DNA of 64,000 nt from Betaproteobacteria bacterium (GCA_021732605.1 JAKFUS010000022.1:1-64000), one strand, 5' to 3'; shown: positions 33,401 through 42,364, counted from the stretch's first letter. The notes: generated from the letters alone by a model not told the origin. Numbers and translations are program-made.

Positions 33401-35246
33401 CACTCAGGATTTTGTAGGAATCGATGGCCGTATGCATGATGCCTACCGGCGCGTTGTCAACAGTTGCCCGGTAGCGTACTTCCGCTTCCTTGCGCGCAGT
33501 GATGTCTTCGATGACACGGATAAAGAACAGCGGTTTTCCGGATGCATCGCGTGCCAGTGAAACCGTGCGGTTGCTCCACAGGGTTGTTCCGTTCTTGCGG
33601 ATATATTTTTTTTCTTCATTCAGATGGTCGATCTTCCCTTCCCACATCAGGCTGCGTTTGTTCGTGTCGCTCTGGTGATCGTCCGGGAGGGTGAAATCAG
33701 CGGCCTTGCGCCCCAGCAGTTCCGCTTCGCTGTAACCGAGCATTTCGCAGAACTTGCGGTTGACCCGCAGATAGCGGCCTTCGATGGAGGTGTGGACGAT
33801 ACCCACGGCAGCCTGGTCGAACGTTTCCTGGTGATGCTGTTCGAGTTCCTTTTTGTCGCTGATGTCCTCGACCATGCTGATCACGTATTGCGGCTTGCCG
33901 GCGGCGTCACAGGCCGTGGACATGGTGCGCCGTACCCACAAATGCGTGCCGTCTTTGCGAATGAAGCGTTTTTCGCCGGTCCGCGAACCCCCGCCGCCAC
34001 TGGTCAATAGAGAGCGGTATTGCGCACCTTGCCCGTAATCATCCGGGTGGGTGATTGCCTTCATGGGCTTGCCAAGAAGTTCATCTCTGGGAAAACCGAG
34101 CATGTCGCTGAATTTCTGGTTGCAGTCGATGAGCACCCCGTTCAGGTCTACCCTGGTGATGCCCACCGCAGCCTGCTCGAAGACTTCGCGGAAGCGTTTT
34201 TCGTTTTCGCGGGCGCTCTGTTCCGCCTGCTCCTGTGCCGCACGCGCGTGCAGGCTGGTGATGCCGAAACCGATGTCACCTGAGAGTTCGTTCAGCAGTC
34301 CGATTTCCTGTTCGTCAAAGGCGACCCGCTCACTACTGTGCAACACCATCACGCCGACCGTTTGTCCGCGTCCCTTGAGGGGGAGGGCGATGGAGCTTTG
34401 GTAGCCCAGTTGCGCTGCCCGGGAGCGCAAATTTTCATGGCGCGGGTCATGCAGGATGTCGCGTACGATATGGGGTTCGCCGGACATGAACGCGCTGGCC
34501 GCGGCGCCCTGATAGTTGCCGCCGGCAGTCCAGGTTGCGGGGGCGGTCATCGGCGCGTCATTGCCGTAACCGGCGTGGGCGAAGGGGCGCACCGGTCGTG
34601 CCGGATCGCTGGTTTTAAATCCGATCCACGCCTGTTTATAACCACCGGACCCGGTCACGACGCGGCAGATGTTGTTCAGCATCTCGACCTCGTCGGTTGC
34701 GTGGACGAGAATGTGGGTGCACTCCGCCACAACCCGCCGCGCCCGGCTCAGGCGCAGCAGGCTGGCCTCGGCGTGTTTGCGGACGTTGATGTCGTCGATG
34801 GTCTGGATCAGGTACGAATCGCCGCCAGGTGTCTGAACCAGAGCCACCGTACGCGATACCCAGAAATCACTGCCATCCTTGCGCACATACCGTTTGTCAC
34901 CCGAAAAATGACTGCGGGCGCCGTCAAGCAGCTCGCGCCGCATGTGGTCATGCTGGTCGCGGTCGTCCGGGTGCGTCAGGTCGCGAGTGGTCATGCCGAG
35001 CAGCTCGGCGGCGGAATAGCCAAGCATCTCGCTCAGCTTGCGGTTGATTTCGAGTATCTTGCCGTCGATGGTCGTGTAGGCAATGCCGACGGCAATCTGG
35101 TCGAACAACGACTGGAAGCGCGGGCCTGCTGTTTCCTGCGTGGCAGCGACAGCGGGTTGCTTGCCGGTTGACTCGGCGGCAGGCGCAGCGCCACTGCCAG
35201 CTGGGTTCGCCGGGCGGTGTTTCGATTCTCCTCTCCGTGAACGCAT
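30453..35246 (-). CDS. Multi-PAS/GAF GGDEF-EAL protein with C-terminal REC domain
   Basis: About 1597 aa. Order: PAS (45-160), GAF (175-345), PAS (360-480), PAS (485-600), PAS (605-725), PAS (735-850), GAF (860-1020), GGDEF (1035-1200), EAL (1210-1455), receiver (1475-1590). The cyclase site is RLSGDEFAV (SGDEF, usually active) with an RSSD inhibitory site five residues before it. The EAL site has EALLRW, DDFGTGYSSLAYLK and KIDREFI, so both c-di-GMP synthesis and breakdown are possible. The receiver keeps Asp (VISDNDMTG) and Lys (FLPKHW). No transmembrane helix, so a soluble sensor. ATG 35246 has AGGTG upstream; 25 more residues are possible. Confidence 0.9.
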   Translation of the reverse strand: MRSRRGESKHRPANPAGSGAAPAAESTGKQPAVAATQETAGPRFQSLFDQIAVGIAYTTIDGKILEINRKLSEMLGYSAAELLGMTTRDLTHPDDRDQHDHMRRELLDGARSHFSGDKRYVRKDGSDFWVSRTVALVQTPGGDSYLIQTIDDINVRKHAEASLLRLSRARRVVAECTHILVHATDEVEMLNNICRVVTGSGGYKQAWIGFKTSDPARPVRPFAHAGYGNDAPMTAPATWTAGGNYQGAAASAFMSGEPHIVRDILHDPRHENLRSRAAQLGYQSSIALPLKGRGQTVGVMVLHSSERVAFDEQEIGLLNELSGDIGFGITSLHARAAQEQAEQSARENEKRFREVFEQAAVGITRVDLNGVLIDCNQKFSDMLGFPRDELLGKPMKAITHPDDYGQGAQYRSLLTSGGGGSRTGEKRFIRKDGTHLWVRRTMSTACDAAGKPQYVISMVEDISDKKELEQHHQETFDQAAVGIVHTSIEGRYLRVNRKFCEMLGYSEAELLGRKAADFTLPDDHQSDTNKRSLMWEGKIDHLNEEKKYIRKNGTTLWSNRTVSLARDASGKPLFFIRVIEDITARKEAEVRYRATVDNAPVGIMHTAIDSYKILSANPKLCEMLGYSENELLSMTSTQIVHPDYQFKDRSKYQTLARPENSPTFSSERKFVRKDGSVFWGNRSVSMVRDASGNPLYHLRIIEDITERKQTEEVIVRERALMRTIIDTLPDHIYAKDKTGTYLIANKSWLNARGTQNTDVSGKTVKDFFSPKLAETLANQDREIIQTGMSLRNAEHKLMIEHDINGSEPDKIRWGSTLKVPLRTADGEIIGTVGISREITDEKDAATRRSMSHAVTQVLAESVTVAEAMPKLIRTMCEAMGWAYGARWVLEEKTQRLSRVEYWCEFEPEFDPEDRESWLIASNTGSGRLLRRAWIDKTATWLPNLHDVPSFRRRTSAVKFGWGSAYAFPIQIGGDVVGIMEFFGPGIRKPDESLVQTTVSISSQIGQFIQRKQAEDKLSFLARFDTVTNLPNRYLFTDRLSQMLAQAQRNGWSAGILFVDLDRFKAVNDTYGHAAGDQLLCEVAARMLACVRSSDTVGRLSGDEFAVMLSNLAKTEDAGMVAQKIVETLAAPFNLSGQQAHISASVGIALYPSDGLDPDTLLKNADTAMYRAKAQGRNGYQFYLPQMNERLIQRQQLEAQLHGALDRKEFLLHYQPKAELEGGAITGFEALLRWQNGGVLVPPVEFITVLEETGLIVPVGEWILNNVCSQIKQWEQAGIPVRPVAVNLSARQFQIKNLVDVVAQALRNNNVKPALLKLELTESLLMSDAKESIETLHQLKHLGVQLSVDDFGTGYSSLAYLKRFPLDELKIDREFIRDAISDPDDAAIAVTIINLAHSLKLRVVAEGVESEGQLNFLRFHGCDEMQGFYFAHPLPADACARMLTEDKRLPQPQNPVAGGSVSLLLVVENENELQLLSQAFNSDGFRVLSARNANTGFEVLAGNRVDIVISDNDMTGMSGIQFLTRVRKLYANTLRVLASSGDDTPTLTRATNMAGIHLFLPKHWTAERLRAEVRDAMAINTDTLSISGPHPILKSKKD

Positions 35247-35542
35247 AGGTGCACCTGTATTTGTGATCGCCGGGCGAGTAGCCCATGCGATTTCACATGT
35301 CCGATTTGGTGGATGGCGCATCGGATTTGCTGTTGCACAGCATGTTAGCCCGGGTCAGTCCATAACGGTTGCCCGGTGTGCTGCGGATGGGGCATGGCAG
35401 GCTGCCGTTGGTGGCGGCTTACCCCTGAATTCTTCAATATTTTTAATGGCTTAGTTGCGTTTCTGAGGTTAAGGGAGTACCTTTCGGCGTAATTCGTAGA
35501 TCGGGAGGCGGCATCGTTAGATCCATCCTGACATGGCGCGGT

Positions 35543-36472
35543 TTGTCAGCAGCTTTGTTGCTGGTGATCGCGTCGGCGGCAAACGCCGCAGGTCTGGGAA
35601 AACTCGTCGTGTTGTCGGCGATGGGGGAACCCTTCCGCGCTGAAATCGATCTGCTCAGTGTGGCCCGGTCTTCGGAAGAACGCATCACTTTGACGCCACG
35701 GCTGGCGTCTCCCGAGATCTACCCGTTTGCAGGCTTTCGCTACAACCCGGCACTCACCGGGGCACGCCTGAGTATCCGCAGCCTTCCGAACGGCCGAGCC
35801 GTCATCGAAATCATTTCCGACCGGCCGTTTAACGAACCGTTTGTGCATCTGCTAGTCGAGCTCGAATCCAACGCGACGCGGATGGTTCGCGGCTACACGG
35901 CATTGCTGGATCCGCCGGGTTATCGATCATCGCGTGAAGCTGCCGCTGCAGAATTTTTGCCTGCGCTGGTTCCCGTTACTGTTTCGACGGCGACTCCCGC
36001 GGTCGTGCGCGCACCGGTGGCAGAGCGCCGCAGGGCAAGCCCACGACAGGCGCCGCGCCAAGCGCAATTATCGGACGCGGATGCAAAAGCACTGGCTGAC
36101 ATGCTTGAGCGTGTTGCGGCGCTGGAACTGGCGGTTGAGCAATTGCAGCGAAAGTGGGAAAAAACGGAGGTGGTCGCGGCGGTGAAATCCGCGCAAACAT
36201 CACCCGCGCTCAATCCTGACGTGGTGAAGCCGGCATTTGCAGTCGTGACGGCCACGCCGGTGGCAGTCCCGGACAAGCCGGCAGTGGCGGCACCGCCACC
36301 GCTCGCGACCGTAGAAGCGGCTCCGCGTCCCGCGCAGGTCAAGGATTCGCTGCTCAACGAGGCGCTGCTGGCGCTGGTCATTGGCCTGCTGATCATATCG
36401 GGCTGGTTGTCCTGGGTGGTGTGGGGGCCGCCTTCGAAGGATCGGGCGCCGGGGCGCAAGGACCGGCTTTGA
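35543..36472 (+). CDS. FimV/HubP N-terminal-like protein
   Basis: About 309 aa. After a signal peptide (ALLLVIASAANA) comes the FimV opening GLGKLVVLSAMGEPFRAEID, a beta-rich domain to about residue 120, a Pro/Ala-rich linker, a short coiled coil (DMLERVAALELAVEQLQRKW, about 190-210) and one transmembrane helix near the end (EALLALVIGLLIISGWLSWV). The peptidoglycan-binding and TPR parts of full FimV are absent. No ATG or GTG lies at the true N-terminus: TTG 35543 is the first canonical start, while GGAGG at 35504-35508 would serve a start near 35513-35528 (ATC, GTT or CTG). Divergent from the giant sensor gene. Confidence 0.75.
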   Translation: MSAALLLVIASAANAAGLGKLVVLSAMGEPFRAEIDLLSVARSSEERITLTPRLASPEIYPFAGFRYNPALTGARLSIRSLPNGRAVIEIISDRPFNEPFVHLLVELESNATRMVRGYTALLDPPGYRSSREAAAAEFLPALVPVTVSTATPAVVRAPVAERRRASPRQAPRQAQLSDADAKALADMLERVAALELAVEQLQRKWEKTEVVAAVKSAQTSPALNPDVVKPAFAVVTATPVAVPDKPAVAAPPPLATVEAAPRPAQVKDSLLNEALLALVIGLLIISGWLSWVVWGPPSKDRAPGRKDRL

Positions 36473-36491
36473 AAGTCAGCATGAGGCGCAC

Positions 36492-37070
36492 ATGATTTAT
36501 CTGGGGCTCGGCCTGATTATTTTTCTCGGTGTGCATTCGCTGCGCATCGTGTCCGACGGCTGGCGCACCCGCGCCATCGCCCGCGTCGGCCTTCAGCCGT
36601 GGAAGGGTGTTTATGCGCTGGCTTCGGTCGTCGGCTTCGTGCTGCTGGTGTGGGGTTATGGCGAGGCACGGCACGCGTCCGCCGCGCTCTACAACCCGCC
36701 GCTTTTCACCCGCCATGTTGCCGTCCTGCTGATGCTGATTTCGCTGGTGCTGGTTGCCGCGACCTATGTGCCGCGCAATCACTTCAAGGCGGCGCTCGGG
36801 CATCCGATGTACGCGGGCATCAAGGTCTGGGCTGTGGCGCATTTGATTTCCAATGGCCGGCTGGCTGATGTGATCCTGTTCGGCGCTTTTCTCATCTGGG
36901 CGATTGCCGGATTCGTGGTGTCGCGCAAACGGGATCGCGCGGCCGGCACGGCGTATCCCGCTGGTGATGCGTTGGGTACGGTGCTGACGGTGACCATTGG
37001 CGTCGGCGTGTGGGCGGCGCTGGTGTCGGGACTGCATCTGTGGCTGATCGGGGTGGCGCCGCTGGGGTAA
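36492..37070 (+). CDS. NnrU family membrane protein
   Basis: 192 aa, five or six membrane helices (MIYLGLGLIIFLGVHSLRIV; VYALASVVGFVLLVWGYG; VAVLLMLISLVLVAATYVP; ILFGAFLIWAIAGFVV; LTVTIGVGVWAALVSG). VPRNHFKAALGHPMYAGIKV with W and H in KVWAVAHLISNG is the family core. NnrU is linked to nitrite/nitric oxide reduction in denitrifiers but the family is broad. Stop codon TAA is the first unit of a heptamer array. Confidence 0.85.
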   Translation: MIYLGLGLIIFLGVHSLRIVSDGWRTRAIARVGLQPWKGVYALASVVGFVLLVWGYGEARHASAALYNPPLFTRHVAVLLMLISLVLVAATYVPRNHFKAALGHPMYAGIKVWAVAHLISNGRLADVILFGAFLIWAIAGFVVSRKRDRAAGTAYPAGDALGTVLTVTIGVGVWAALVSGLHLWLIGVAPLG

Positions 37071-37103
37071 CTGGTAACTGGTAACTGGTGATTGGTGATT
37101 GGG
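37067..37103 (+). repeat. Heptamer array after the NnrU gene
   Basis: GTAACTG GTAACTG GTAACTG GTGATTG GTGATTG: five 7-bp units, the first containing the TAA stop codon of the NnrU gene. Confidence 0.8.
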
Positions 37104-37165
37104 TGTGGGGAGTGTGCGGTATTGCTTTGGTGTCCGGGTGATGAAAGAGACAGAATGTCTGTCTA

Positions 37166-37837
37166 ATGGCAGGGCGCAGAAAAAATCTGATTGAAGACAT
37201 CTTCGAGCTGACCACGCAATTGCCATGGTGGGTCGGTGTGCTTGCGGCGCTGCTGTCGTGGGCGGCGTTATATGGGTTGCTGCGGACGCCGCCGCCGTTG
37301 TCATTTCCGTCAGGCGTGTTGATTTTGCCGGTGCTGCGCGGCGTGGCGATGGCATTGCAGTTTCTGCTGCCGGCAATGTTCCTCGCGGGTGCCGCGCTGT
37401 CGGCATGGCTGCGCTACAAACAATATAAAAATTATTCCGATGTTGCCGGCGAGCGCGGGCATGCAGCACTGGAACTGCTGACCTGGCGCGAGTTCGAACA
37501 TCTGGTGGGGGAGTTTTTCCGGCGCAAGGGTTTCAGCGTCGAGCAGCACGGCGGGCCCGAACCTGATGGCGGTGTTGATCTGGTGGCAAGCATCGGCGAG
37601 GATCGTTATCTGGTGCAATGCAAGCACTGGCGGGTGCAGCGGGTGGGGGTGAAAGTGGTGCGCGAAATCTGCGGCGTGGCTGCGGCACAGAACGCGGCGG
37701 GCGTGTTTGTGGTGACCTCAGGCACGTTCACCGACGAAGCACGCCGCTTTGTCGAGGAAAACCGCATCGACATCGAACTCATCGCCGGTGACCAGCTGCG
37801 GCGGATGATCCAGGGTCTGGAAACCGTCAGGTCCTAG
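37166..37837 (+). CDS. Membrane-anchored Mrr-type restriction endonuclease-like protein
   Basis: 223 aa. Two transmembrane helices (about residues 20-40 and 55-82), then a Mrr_cat nuclease domain: WREFEHLVGEFFRRKGFSVE, catalytic D138 in DGGVDLVA and Q151-x-K153 in LVQCKHW, followed by VREICGVAAAQNAAGVFVVT. All PD-(D/E)xK residues are present, so an active DNase is expected, facing the cytoplasm on a membrane anchor. Members act on modified or foreign DNA or in stress. Stands alone, without a methylase. Confidence 0.88.
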   Translation: MAGRRKNLIEDIFELTTQLPWWVGVLAALLSWAALYGLLRTPPPLSFPSGVLILPVLRGVAMALQFLLPAMFLAGAALSAWLRYKQYKNYSDVAGERGHAALELLTWREFEHLVGEFFRRKGFSVEQHGGPEPDGGVDLVASIGEDRYLVQCKHWRVQRVGVKVVREICGVAAAQNAAGVFVVTSGTFTDEARRFVEENRIDIELIAGDQLRRMIQGLETVRS

Positions 37838-37870
37838 CGGTTCCAGTCCCTGGTTATTTCAGTATCTTGT

Positions 37871-37909
37871 TTGAGTACCTTACTTGAGTACCTTACTTTA
37901 GTACATTAC
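37871..37909. repeat. 13-bp tandem repeat at the hydrolase 3' end
   Basis: TTGAGTACCTTAC (37871-37883), identical again (37884-37896), then TTTAGTACATTAC (37897-37909). The third copy encodes the last residues of the hydrolase; its stop codon lies at 37893-37895. Confidence 0.8.
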
Positions 37910-40058
37910 TCGCTTCCGCCGCCTTGATCTGCGCGGCGGCGTCTCTCTCCAGCAGAAATCCGGATGCCTTTGCGGTTTCGGTGGCCTTGCGCACTGCTGC
38001 CACAAATCCGGCGTGATCGCCGTAACGTTCTTCGAGTGATGGCCGCGGGTCCTTGTTCGCTTCGCGTTCAGCTCTGGTTTTGGCAAAGGGGATCATGCCG
38101 CCGGCGTAATTGCAGAGTTGTCCCGCATGGAAGGAGCGCGCACCGCCGGCGGTGATGTTCCAACCGAGGTAAGTACCCAGCGGGGCTTCGAGCAACACGG
38201 TAGGTATGCCGCCCACTTCATTGCCGTCGGTGTCTACTTTCGGCACCAGCATTTTTAAGGTCTGTTTGATTTTCGGTGGCGCCAGGCTCGGCACGCCCGA
38301 GGCGTCATTGGGATCGAACTGCGGGCCCCAGTCGTAATCAAGCAGCGGGTTGATCAGGTCGGGCTCGGGCGCGGTGGCGCGCAGGCCGGGCAGAGTAGGG
38401 AAACCCATCGCGGTCTTGTTGGGTGCGACGAGCTGGCCGGCGCTGATGGTCGGGTAACGACTCGGTGGTGGTGCGACATCTTTCATGACCCAGTTGCGGA
38501 AATGCACGGTGATGGCGCGCCAGGGTTCGTCATGTGACATTGGGTTGGCCGGCAGCACCGCATTGCCCCAGTTGTTGCCGGGGCAGTCGACCGGTTTTGC
38601 GGCTTTGTGGAATTCAGTGAGGCTCGCGTTGAAACCGCCCGAGCCGCCGCCGTGGGTGCTGCTGCCGATGTAATAGCGGCGCACGTTGTCGGGCAACGGA
38701 ATATCTTCCCGTGCATCGGTGCCCACCCATTCGGGCCCAAGTTTTAACGCCCAGATTTCAGCGGCACCAAAGTGTTCAATGATTTTCGGGCAGGTGTTGC
38801 TTGCCATGCAGCGATCCTGGATGCTGCGTGCGGGCAAATTGCGCGCGCGGTCGGGCCAGGGCTGCCACCATTGCGGGCCTTCGCTGCCGGCCTGGTAGAG
38901 CTCGAGCACGCCATCGGGTTGCGCCCAGCGGAAATTCAGTGCAATGCGCCGCCCGGCGATGACCGGCCACATGCCGTCATGCACACGGCGCGCAGTTAAG
39001 CCCTGTTTATTTTCGTCCTGGTTGAAGCCGAGGTGCAGCCAGCCGCGCAGGTAATTGCCGGATTGCGAACGGCCGCGGGCGATGCTGTGGGTGATGCGTC
39101 CGGCGAGCGGATTGGGTGTGCCGGCGTCATCCTGTTTTTCGTATTTGAAAAATGCGCCCAGATCGCGCCAGGCCGCAAAACCGATGCCGAGCGGATACGG
39201 ATCTTTCGCGGTGTAAACCACTTGATACAGTTTTGCGGCATTAAAACCACCCTTCAGGCAGATCTGCACCGGAAGTCTGGTTAAGGGTACCGGTTCGTCG
39301 TATGTGCCGCCACCGCAGAATTTCCAGTCCGTGGCGTTGATGGCGGTTTCGCCCTTTACTTTGCCGTCGAGGGTTTCGTGGTCGCGTGTCACCAGCGTGG
39401 CTTTGCCGGTGTCGAGGCTGGCCGGCATGTACGGCACCGGATTGGTCTGCACGATCAGCGGCTGCGCGCCGCTGCCGCTGCGGTTGATGATGCGCGCGAA
39501 CACCGGGCCGGTGAGCGGTGAGCTGTCGGCGTTTTTTGGGATCGGTAATTGCAACCAGTGATTGCCGCCGGCCGTCATGGTGGCGCGCACTGCGGTGCCC
39601 AGTGTCGGGTTCATGCTGGCGTTGTCGCCCTGCCATGCGGTGGCGAGGCCGATGTCACCGAATTCGCGTTCCTGGGTCGAGATCAGCACCGGCCGCCCGC
39701 GGTTGGGCACTTCGTGCCACAGCAGGCCGCTGGCCTTGCTCATGTCCACCGGCCGGGAGATGACGAAGGTGGCGACGTAACGCACCTTGCCGTCGGGGTC
39801 GCGGGCGAGCTCGATGTCCTGGATCAGCCGGTTCAGCGGGTCGGCGGGATCAAGTTCACCAAATGCGCGGCCGGCAATCTGTTCGTACTGGCCGGCGCTG
39901 CCGTAGCTATTGCAGTTGTCGCCTTTGCAGAAGGCGGGCGAAACCGTTTCGTCGATGACAATGCGGGTGACGCGCGCCTGCGCAGGTGCGGCAACGAGCA
40001 ATACTGCGGCAATGACAGCACAGGCCAACGGCCCCGCTGGCAAACGGTGACAGGTCAT
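37893..40058 (-). CDS. Secreted alpha/beta hydrolase (Abhydrolase_10-like)
   Basis: 721 aa with signal peptide ACAVIAAVLLVAAPAQA, cleavage near residue 28. The nucleophile elbow is GRSQSGNYLRG (about residues 330-340); the rest fits the alpha/beta hydrolase domain family found mostly in beta- and alphaproteobacteria: YVATFVISRPVDMSK, LLWHEVPNRGRP, VLLEAPLGTYLGWNIT. Periplasmic or secreted esterase/lactonase-like function is likely, substrate unknown. GGGGGAG precedes the ATG. Divergent from the TonB receptor, which might import the products. Confidence 0.82.
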   Translation of the reverse strand: MTCHRLPAGPLACAVIAAVLLVAAPAQARVTRIVIDETVSPAFCKGDNCNSYGSAGQYEQIAGRAFGELDPADPLNRLIQDIELARDPDGKVRYVATFVISRPVDMSKASGLLWHEVPNRGRPVLISTQEREFGDIGLATAWQGDNASMNPTLGTAVRATMTAGGNHWLQLPIPKNADSSPLTGPVFARIINRSGSGAQPLIVQTNPVPYMPASLDTGKATLVTRDHETLDGKVKGETAINATDWKFCGGGTYDEPVPLTRLPVQICLKGGFNAAKLYQVVYTAKDPYPLGIGFAAWRDLGAFFKYEKQDDAGTPNPLAGRITHSIARGRSQSGNYLRGWLHLGFNQDENKQGLTARRVHDGMWPVIAGRRIALNFRWAQPDGVLELYQAGSEGPQWWQPWPDRARNLPARSIQDRCMASNTCPKIIEHFGAAEIWALKLGPEWVGTDAREDIPLPDNVRRYYIGSSTHGGGSGGFNASLTEFHKAAKPVDCPGNNWGNAVLPANPMSHDEPWRAITVHFRNWVMKDVAPPPSRYPTISAGQLVAPNKTAMGFPTLPGLRATAPEPDLINPLLDYDWGPQFDPNDASGVPSLAPPKIKQTLKMLVPKVDTDGNEVGGIPTVLLEAPLGTYLGWNITAGGARSFHAGQLCNYAGGMIPFAKTRAEREANKDPRPSLEERYGDHAGFVAAVRKATETAKASGFLLERDAAAQIKAAEASNVLK

Positions 40059-40276
40059 GGAACTCTCCCCCGGAACAATGCGTGATCAAACGGTATTCTT
40101 GTTGCGGAAGACTCTACCCCACTTTGGGGTCCGGGCGCTGCGCGGATCCATGTTCATTCCTGACCCGCAGCAGGCGGGATATTAAGGCGTTGGCATTTGG
40201 TCCGGGTTTGTGTAGGGTTGCAGCGGCGGTGCGGGATGCCGCGGGGTTTTCTGTCACCACTCACTGCGGAGGGGCA

Positions 40277-42364
40277 TTGCAATTCACTAAAATGATTTTT
40301 GGCGCGATGGTGCTGGCTGCCGGCTGGGTGGCGTTCGCGCAGGAGTTGCCGACGCTGCCGGAGGTATCGGTCAGTGCGACGCGTGTCGAGCGTGACAACA
40401 TGGATCTGCCGGGGTCGATAGATACCGTGGACCGGCGTGCGATCCGCGAGGCAAACCCGCAGGTCAATCTGTCGGAAGTGCTGAACCGCGTGCCCGGTGT
40501 TGCGGTGCAGAACCGCCAGAACTATGCGCAGGACCTGCAGATTTCCTCGCGCGGCTTCGGCTCTCGCTCGGCATTCGGCGTGCGCGGCATCCGGCTGATC
40601 GCCGACGGCATCCCGGCGACGATGCCCGACGGTCAGGGTCAGGCCGCAAACTTCAATCTGTCTTCGGCGCAGCGCATCGAGGTGCTGCGTGGACCATTCT
40701 CCAGCCTGTATGGCAACGCGGCCGGCGGCGTGGTGCAGATCTTTACTGCGGACGGGCCGCCAGAGCCGACGTTTACGACGAGCGCGCTTGCCGGCAGCTA
40801 CGGAACCTGGAAACTGGGTGCGCAGTACGGCGGCCAGCACGGGCCGCTCAACGCCATCGTCGATGTGTCGCGTTTCGCAACTGACGGTTACCGCGACCAC
40901 AGTTCTGCGCGCCGTGACACGGCCAACGCAAAGCTGCGCTATGACCTGGGCAGTGCCGGGCGGCTGACGCTGGTGTTGAATGCGCTGGACCAGCCCGAAA
41001 CCGGGGACCCGCTGGGCTTGACGGCAGCGCAGGTCGCGCAGAATCCGCGTCAGGCGGTGAGCAATGCCTACCTGTTCAACACCCGGAAAAGCATCACCCA
41101 GAGTCAGGCTGGCATGACTTATGAAGTAAATCTGGCCGGTGGGCATTCGCTGCAGGCACGCGCTTACATCGGGGACCGCCAGGTGACGCAGCACCTCGCC
41201 ATCCCGGTCGCAGTGCAGAATGCGCCGACGCACTCGGGTGGCGTGGTGGATCTTGACCGTGGTTACGGCGGAGTCGGATTGCGCTGGACGCATGAAGGGC
41301 AAATTGTGGCGCGGCGATTCACAGTAAGCGCCGGCGTTGATCACGACCGTATGGAAGAACGCCGCCGCGGCTTTATCAACAACAACGGCATCACCGGGTC
41401 GTTGAAGCGCAACGAGGACGATACCGTCACCAACACTGACTTTTATACGCAGGCTGAGTGGCAGGTGCTGCCGAATCTGTCATTGCTGGCCGGCCTGCGC
41501 CACAGCCGTGTATCTTTCGAGTCGCGCGATTACTTCATCGCCGGAATCAATGGAGATGACAGCGGCGCGGTGGATTTTGTGCGCACGACACCTGCAATTG
41601 GCGCGACGTTCCGCTTGTCGCCGGTGATGAATATTTATGCCAATGCCGGTCGCGGCTTTGAGACGCCGACCTTTGCCGAGCTCGCGTACCGGTCGGGGGG
41701 CGCGACGGGGCTCAACTTTGCGCTGAAACCGTCCAACAGCCTGCATCGCGAGCTGGGTGTGAAGGCGCTGACAGGGGAGCGCGGACATGTCAATGTGGCG
41801 TTGTTCCGCATCGACACCCGGGACGAAATCGTTGTCAACAGCGCCGCCGGCGGGCGTACCGATTTTCGCAATGCTTCGGGTACGCGCCGCAACGGCCTGG
41901 AAGTGGCGTGGCAGCAGCGTTACGGCGCAGGTTTTGAATCCGCGCTGGCGTGGACGCTGCTCGATGCCAAATTCCGCCAGCCGTTCACGTCGGGCACGCC
42001 GCCGACGACAGTGGCGGCAGGCAACCGTTTGCCTGGAGTGGCGGCGAACCTGTTCTATGGCGAACTGGTGTGGCGCCATGCGGCGAGCGGTTTTCATGCC
42101 GGCGTCGAACTGCGTCACAGCGGCCAGGTGTTTGTGAACGACCAGAACAGCGAAGCCGCTGCGGCGTATACGGTGGGCAATCTGCGCGCCGGATTCGCGC
42201 AGCGTGGCAAGGGTTGGCGGCTCACGGAGTTTGTGCGGGTGGACAACGTGACCGATCGCGCCTACATCGGCTCGGTGATCGTTGCCGACAACAACGGCCG
42301 TTTTTACGAGCCGGCACCGGGTCGTGCGTTGATGGCAGGCGTGACCGTCGAGGTGATTTACTGA
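40277..42364 (+). CDS. TonB-dependent outer membrane receptor
   Basis: About 695 aa. Signal peptide, then plug domain (SVSATRVERDNMDLPGSIDT; VNLSEVLNRVPGVAVQNRQN; SSRGFGSRSAFGVRGIRLIA; IEVLRGPFSSLYGNAAGGVV) and a 22-strand barrel region ending in the C-terminal aromatic YEPAPGRALMAGVTVEVIY. Imports a siderophore, vitamin or other large ligand with TonB energy. I chose TTG 40277: GGAGGGG lies 3-4 bp before it and it gives a lysine in the signal peptide; ATG 40292 is the alternative. Convergent with the cytochrome c/PQQ genes. Confidence 0.88.
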   Translation: MQFTKMIFGAMVLAAGWVAFAQELPTLPEVSVSATRVERDNMDLPGSIDTVDRRAIREANPQVNLSEVLNRVPGVAVQNRQNYAQDLQISSRGFGSRSAFGVRGIRLIADGIPATMPDGQGQAANFNLSSAQRIEVLRGPFSSLYGNAAGGVVQIFTADGPPEPTFTTSALAGSYGTWKLGAQYGGQHGPLNAIVDVSRFATDGYRDHSSARRDTANAKLRYDLGSAGRLTLVLNALDQPETGDPLGLTAAQVAQNPRQAVSNAYLFNTRKSITQSQAGMTYEVNLAGGHSLQARAYIGDRQVTQHLAIPVAVQNAPTHSGGVVDLDRGYGGVGLRWTHEGQIVARRFTVSAGVDHDRMEERRRGFINNNGITGSLKRNEDDTVTNTDFYTQAEWQVLPNLSLLAGLRHSRVSFESRDYFIAGINGDDSGAVDFVRTTPAIGATFRLSPVMNIYANAGRGFETPTFAELAYRSGGATGLNFALKPSNSLHRELGVKALTGERGHVNVALFRIDTRDEIVVNSAAGGRTDFRNASGTRRNGLEVAWQQRYGAGFESALAWTLLDAKFRQPFTSGTPPTTVAAGNRLPGVAANLFYGELVWRHAASGFHAGVELRHSGQVFVNDQNSEAAAAYTVGNLRAGFAQRGKGWRLTEFVRVDNVTDRAYIGSVIVADNNGRFYEPAPGRALMAGVTVEVIY

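Noticed and set aside
39549-40085. 178-codon plus-strand frame opposite the hydrolase N-terminus
   Set aside because: Shadow of the signal peptide and first domain of the secreted hydrolase.
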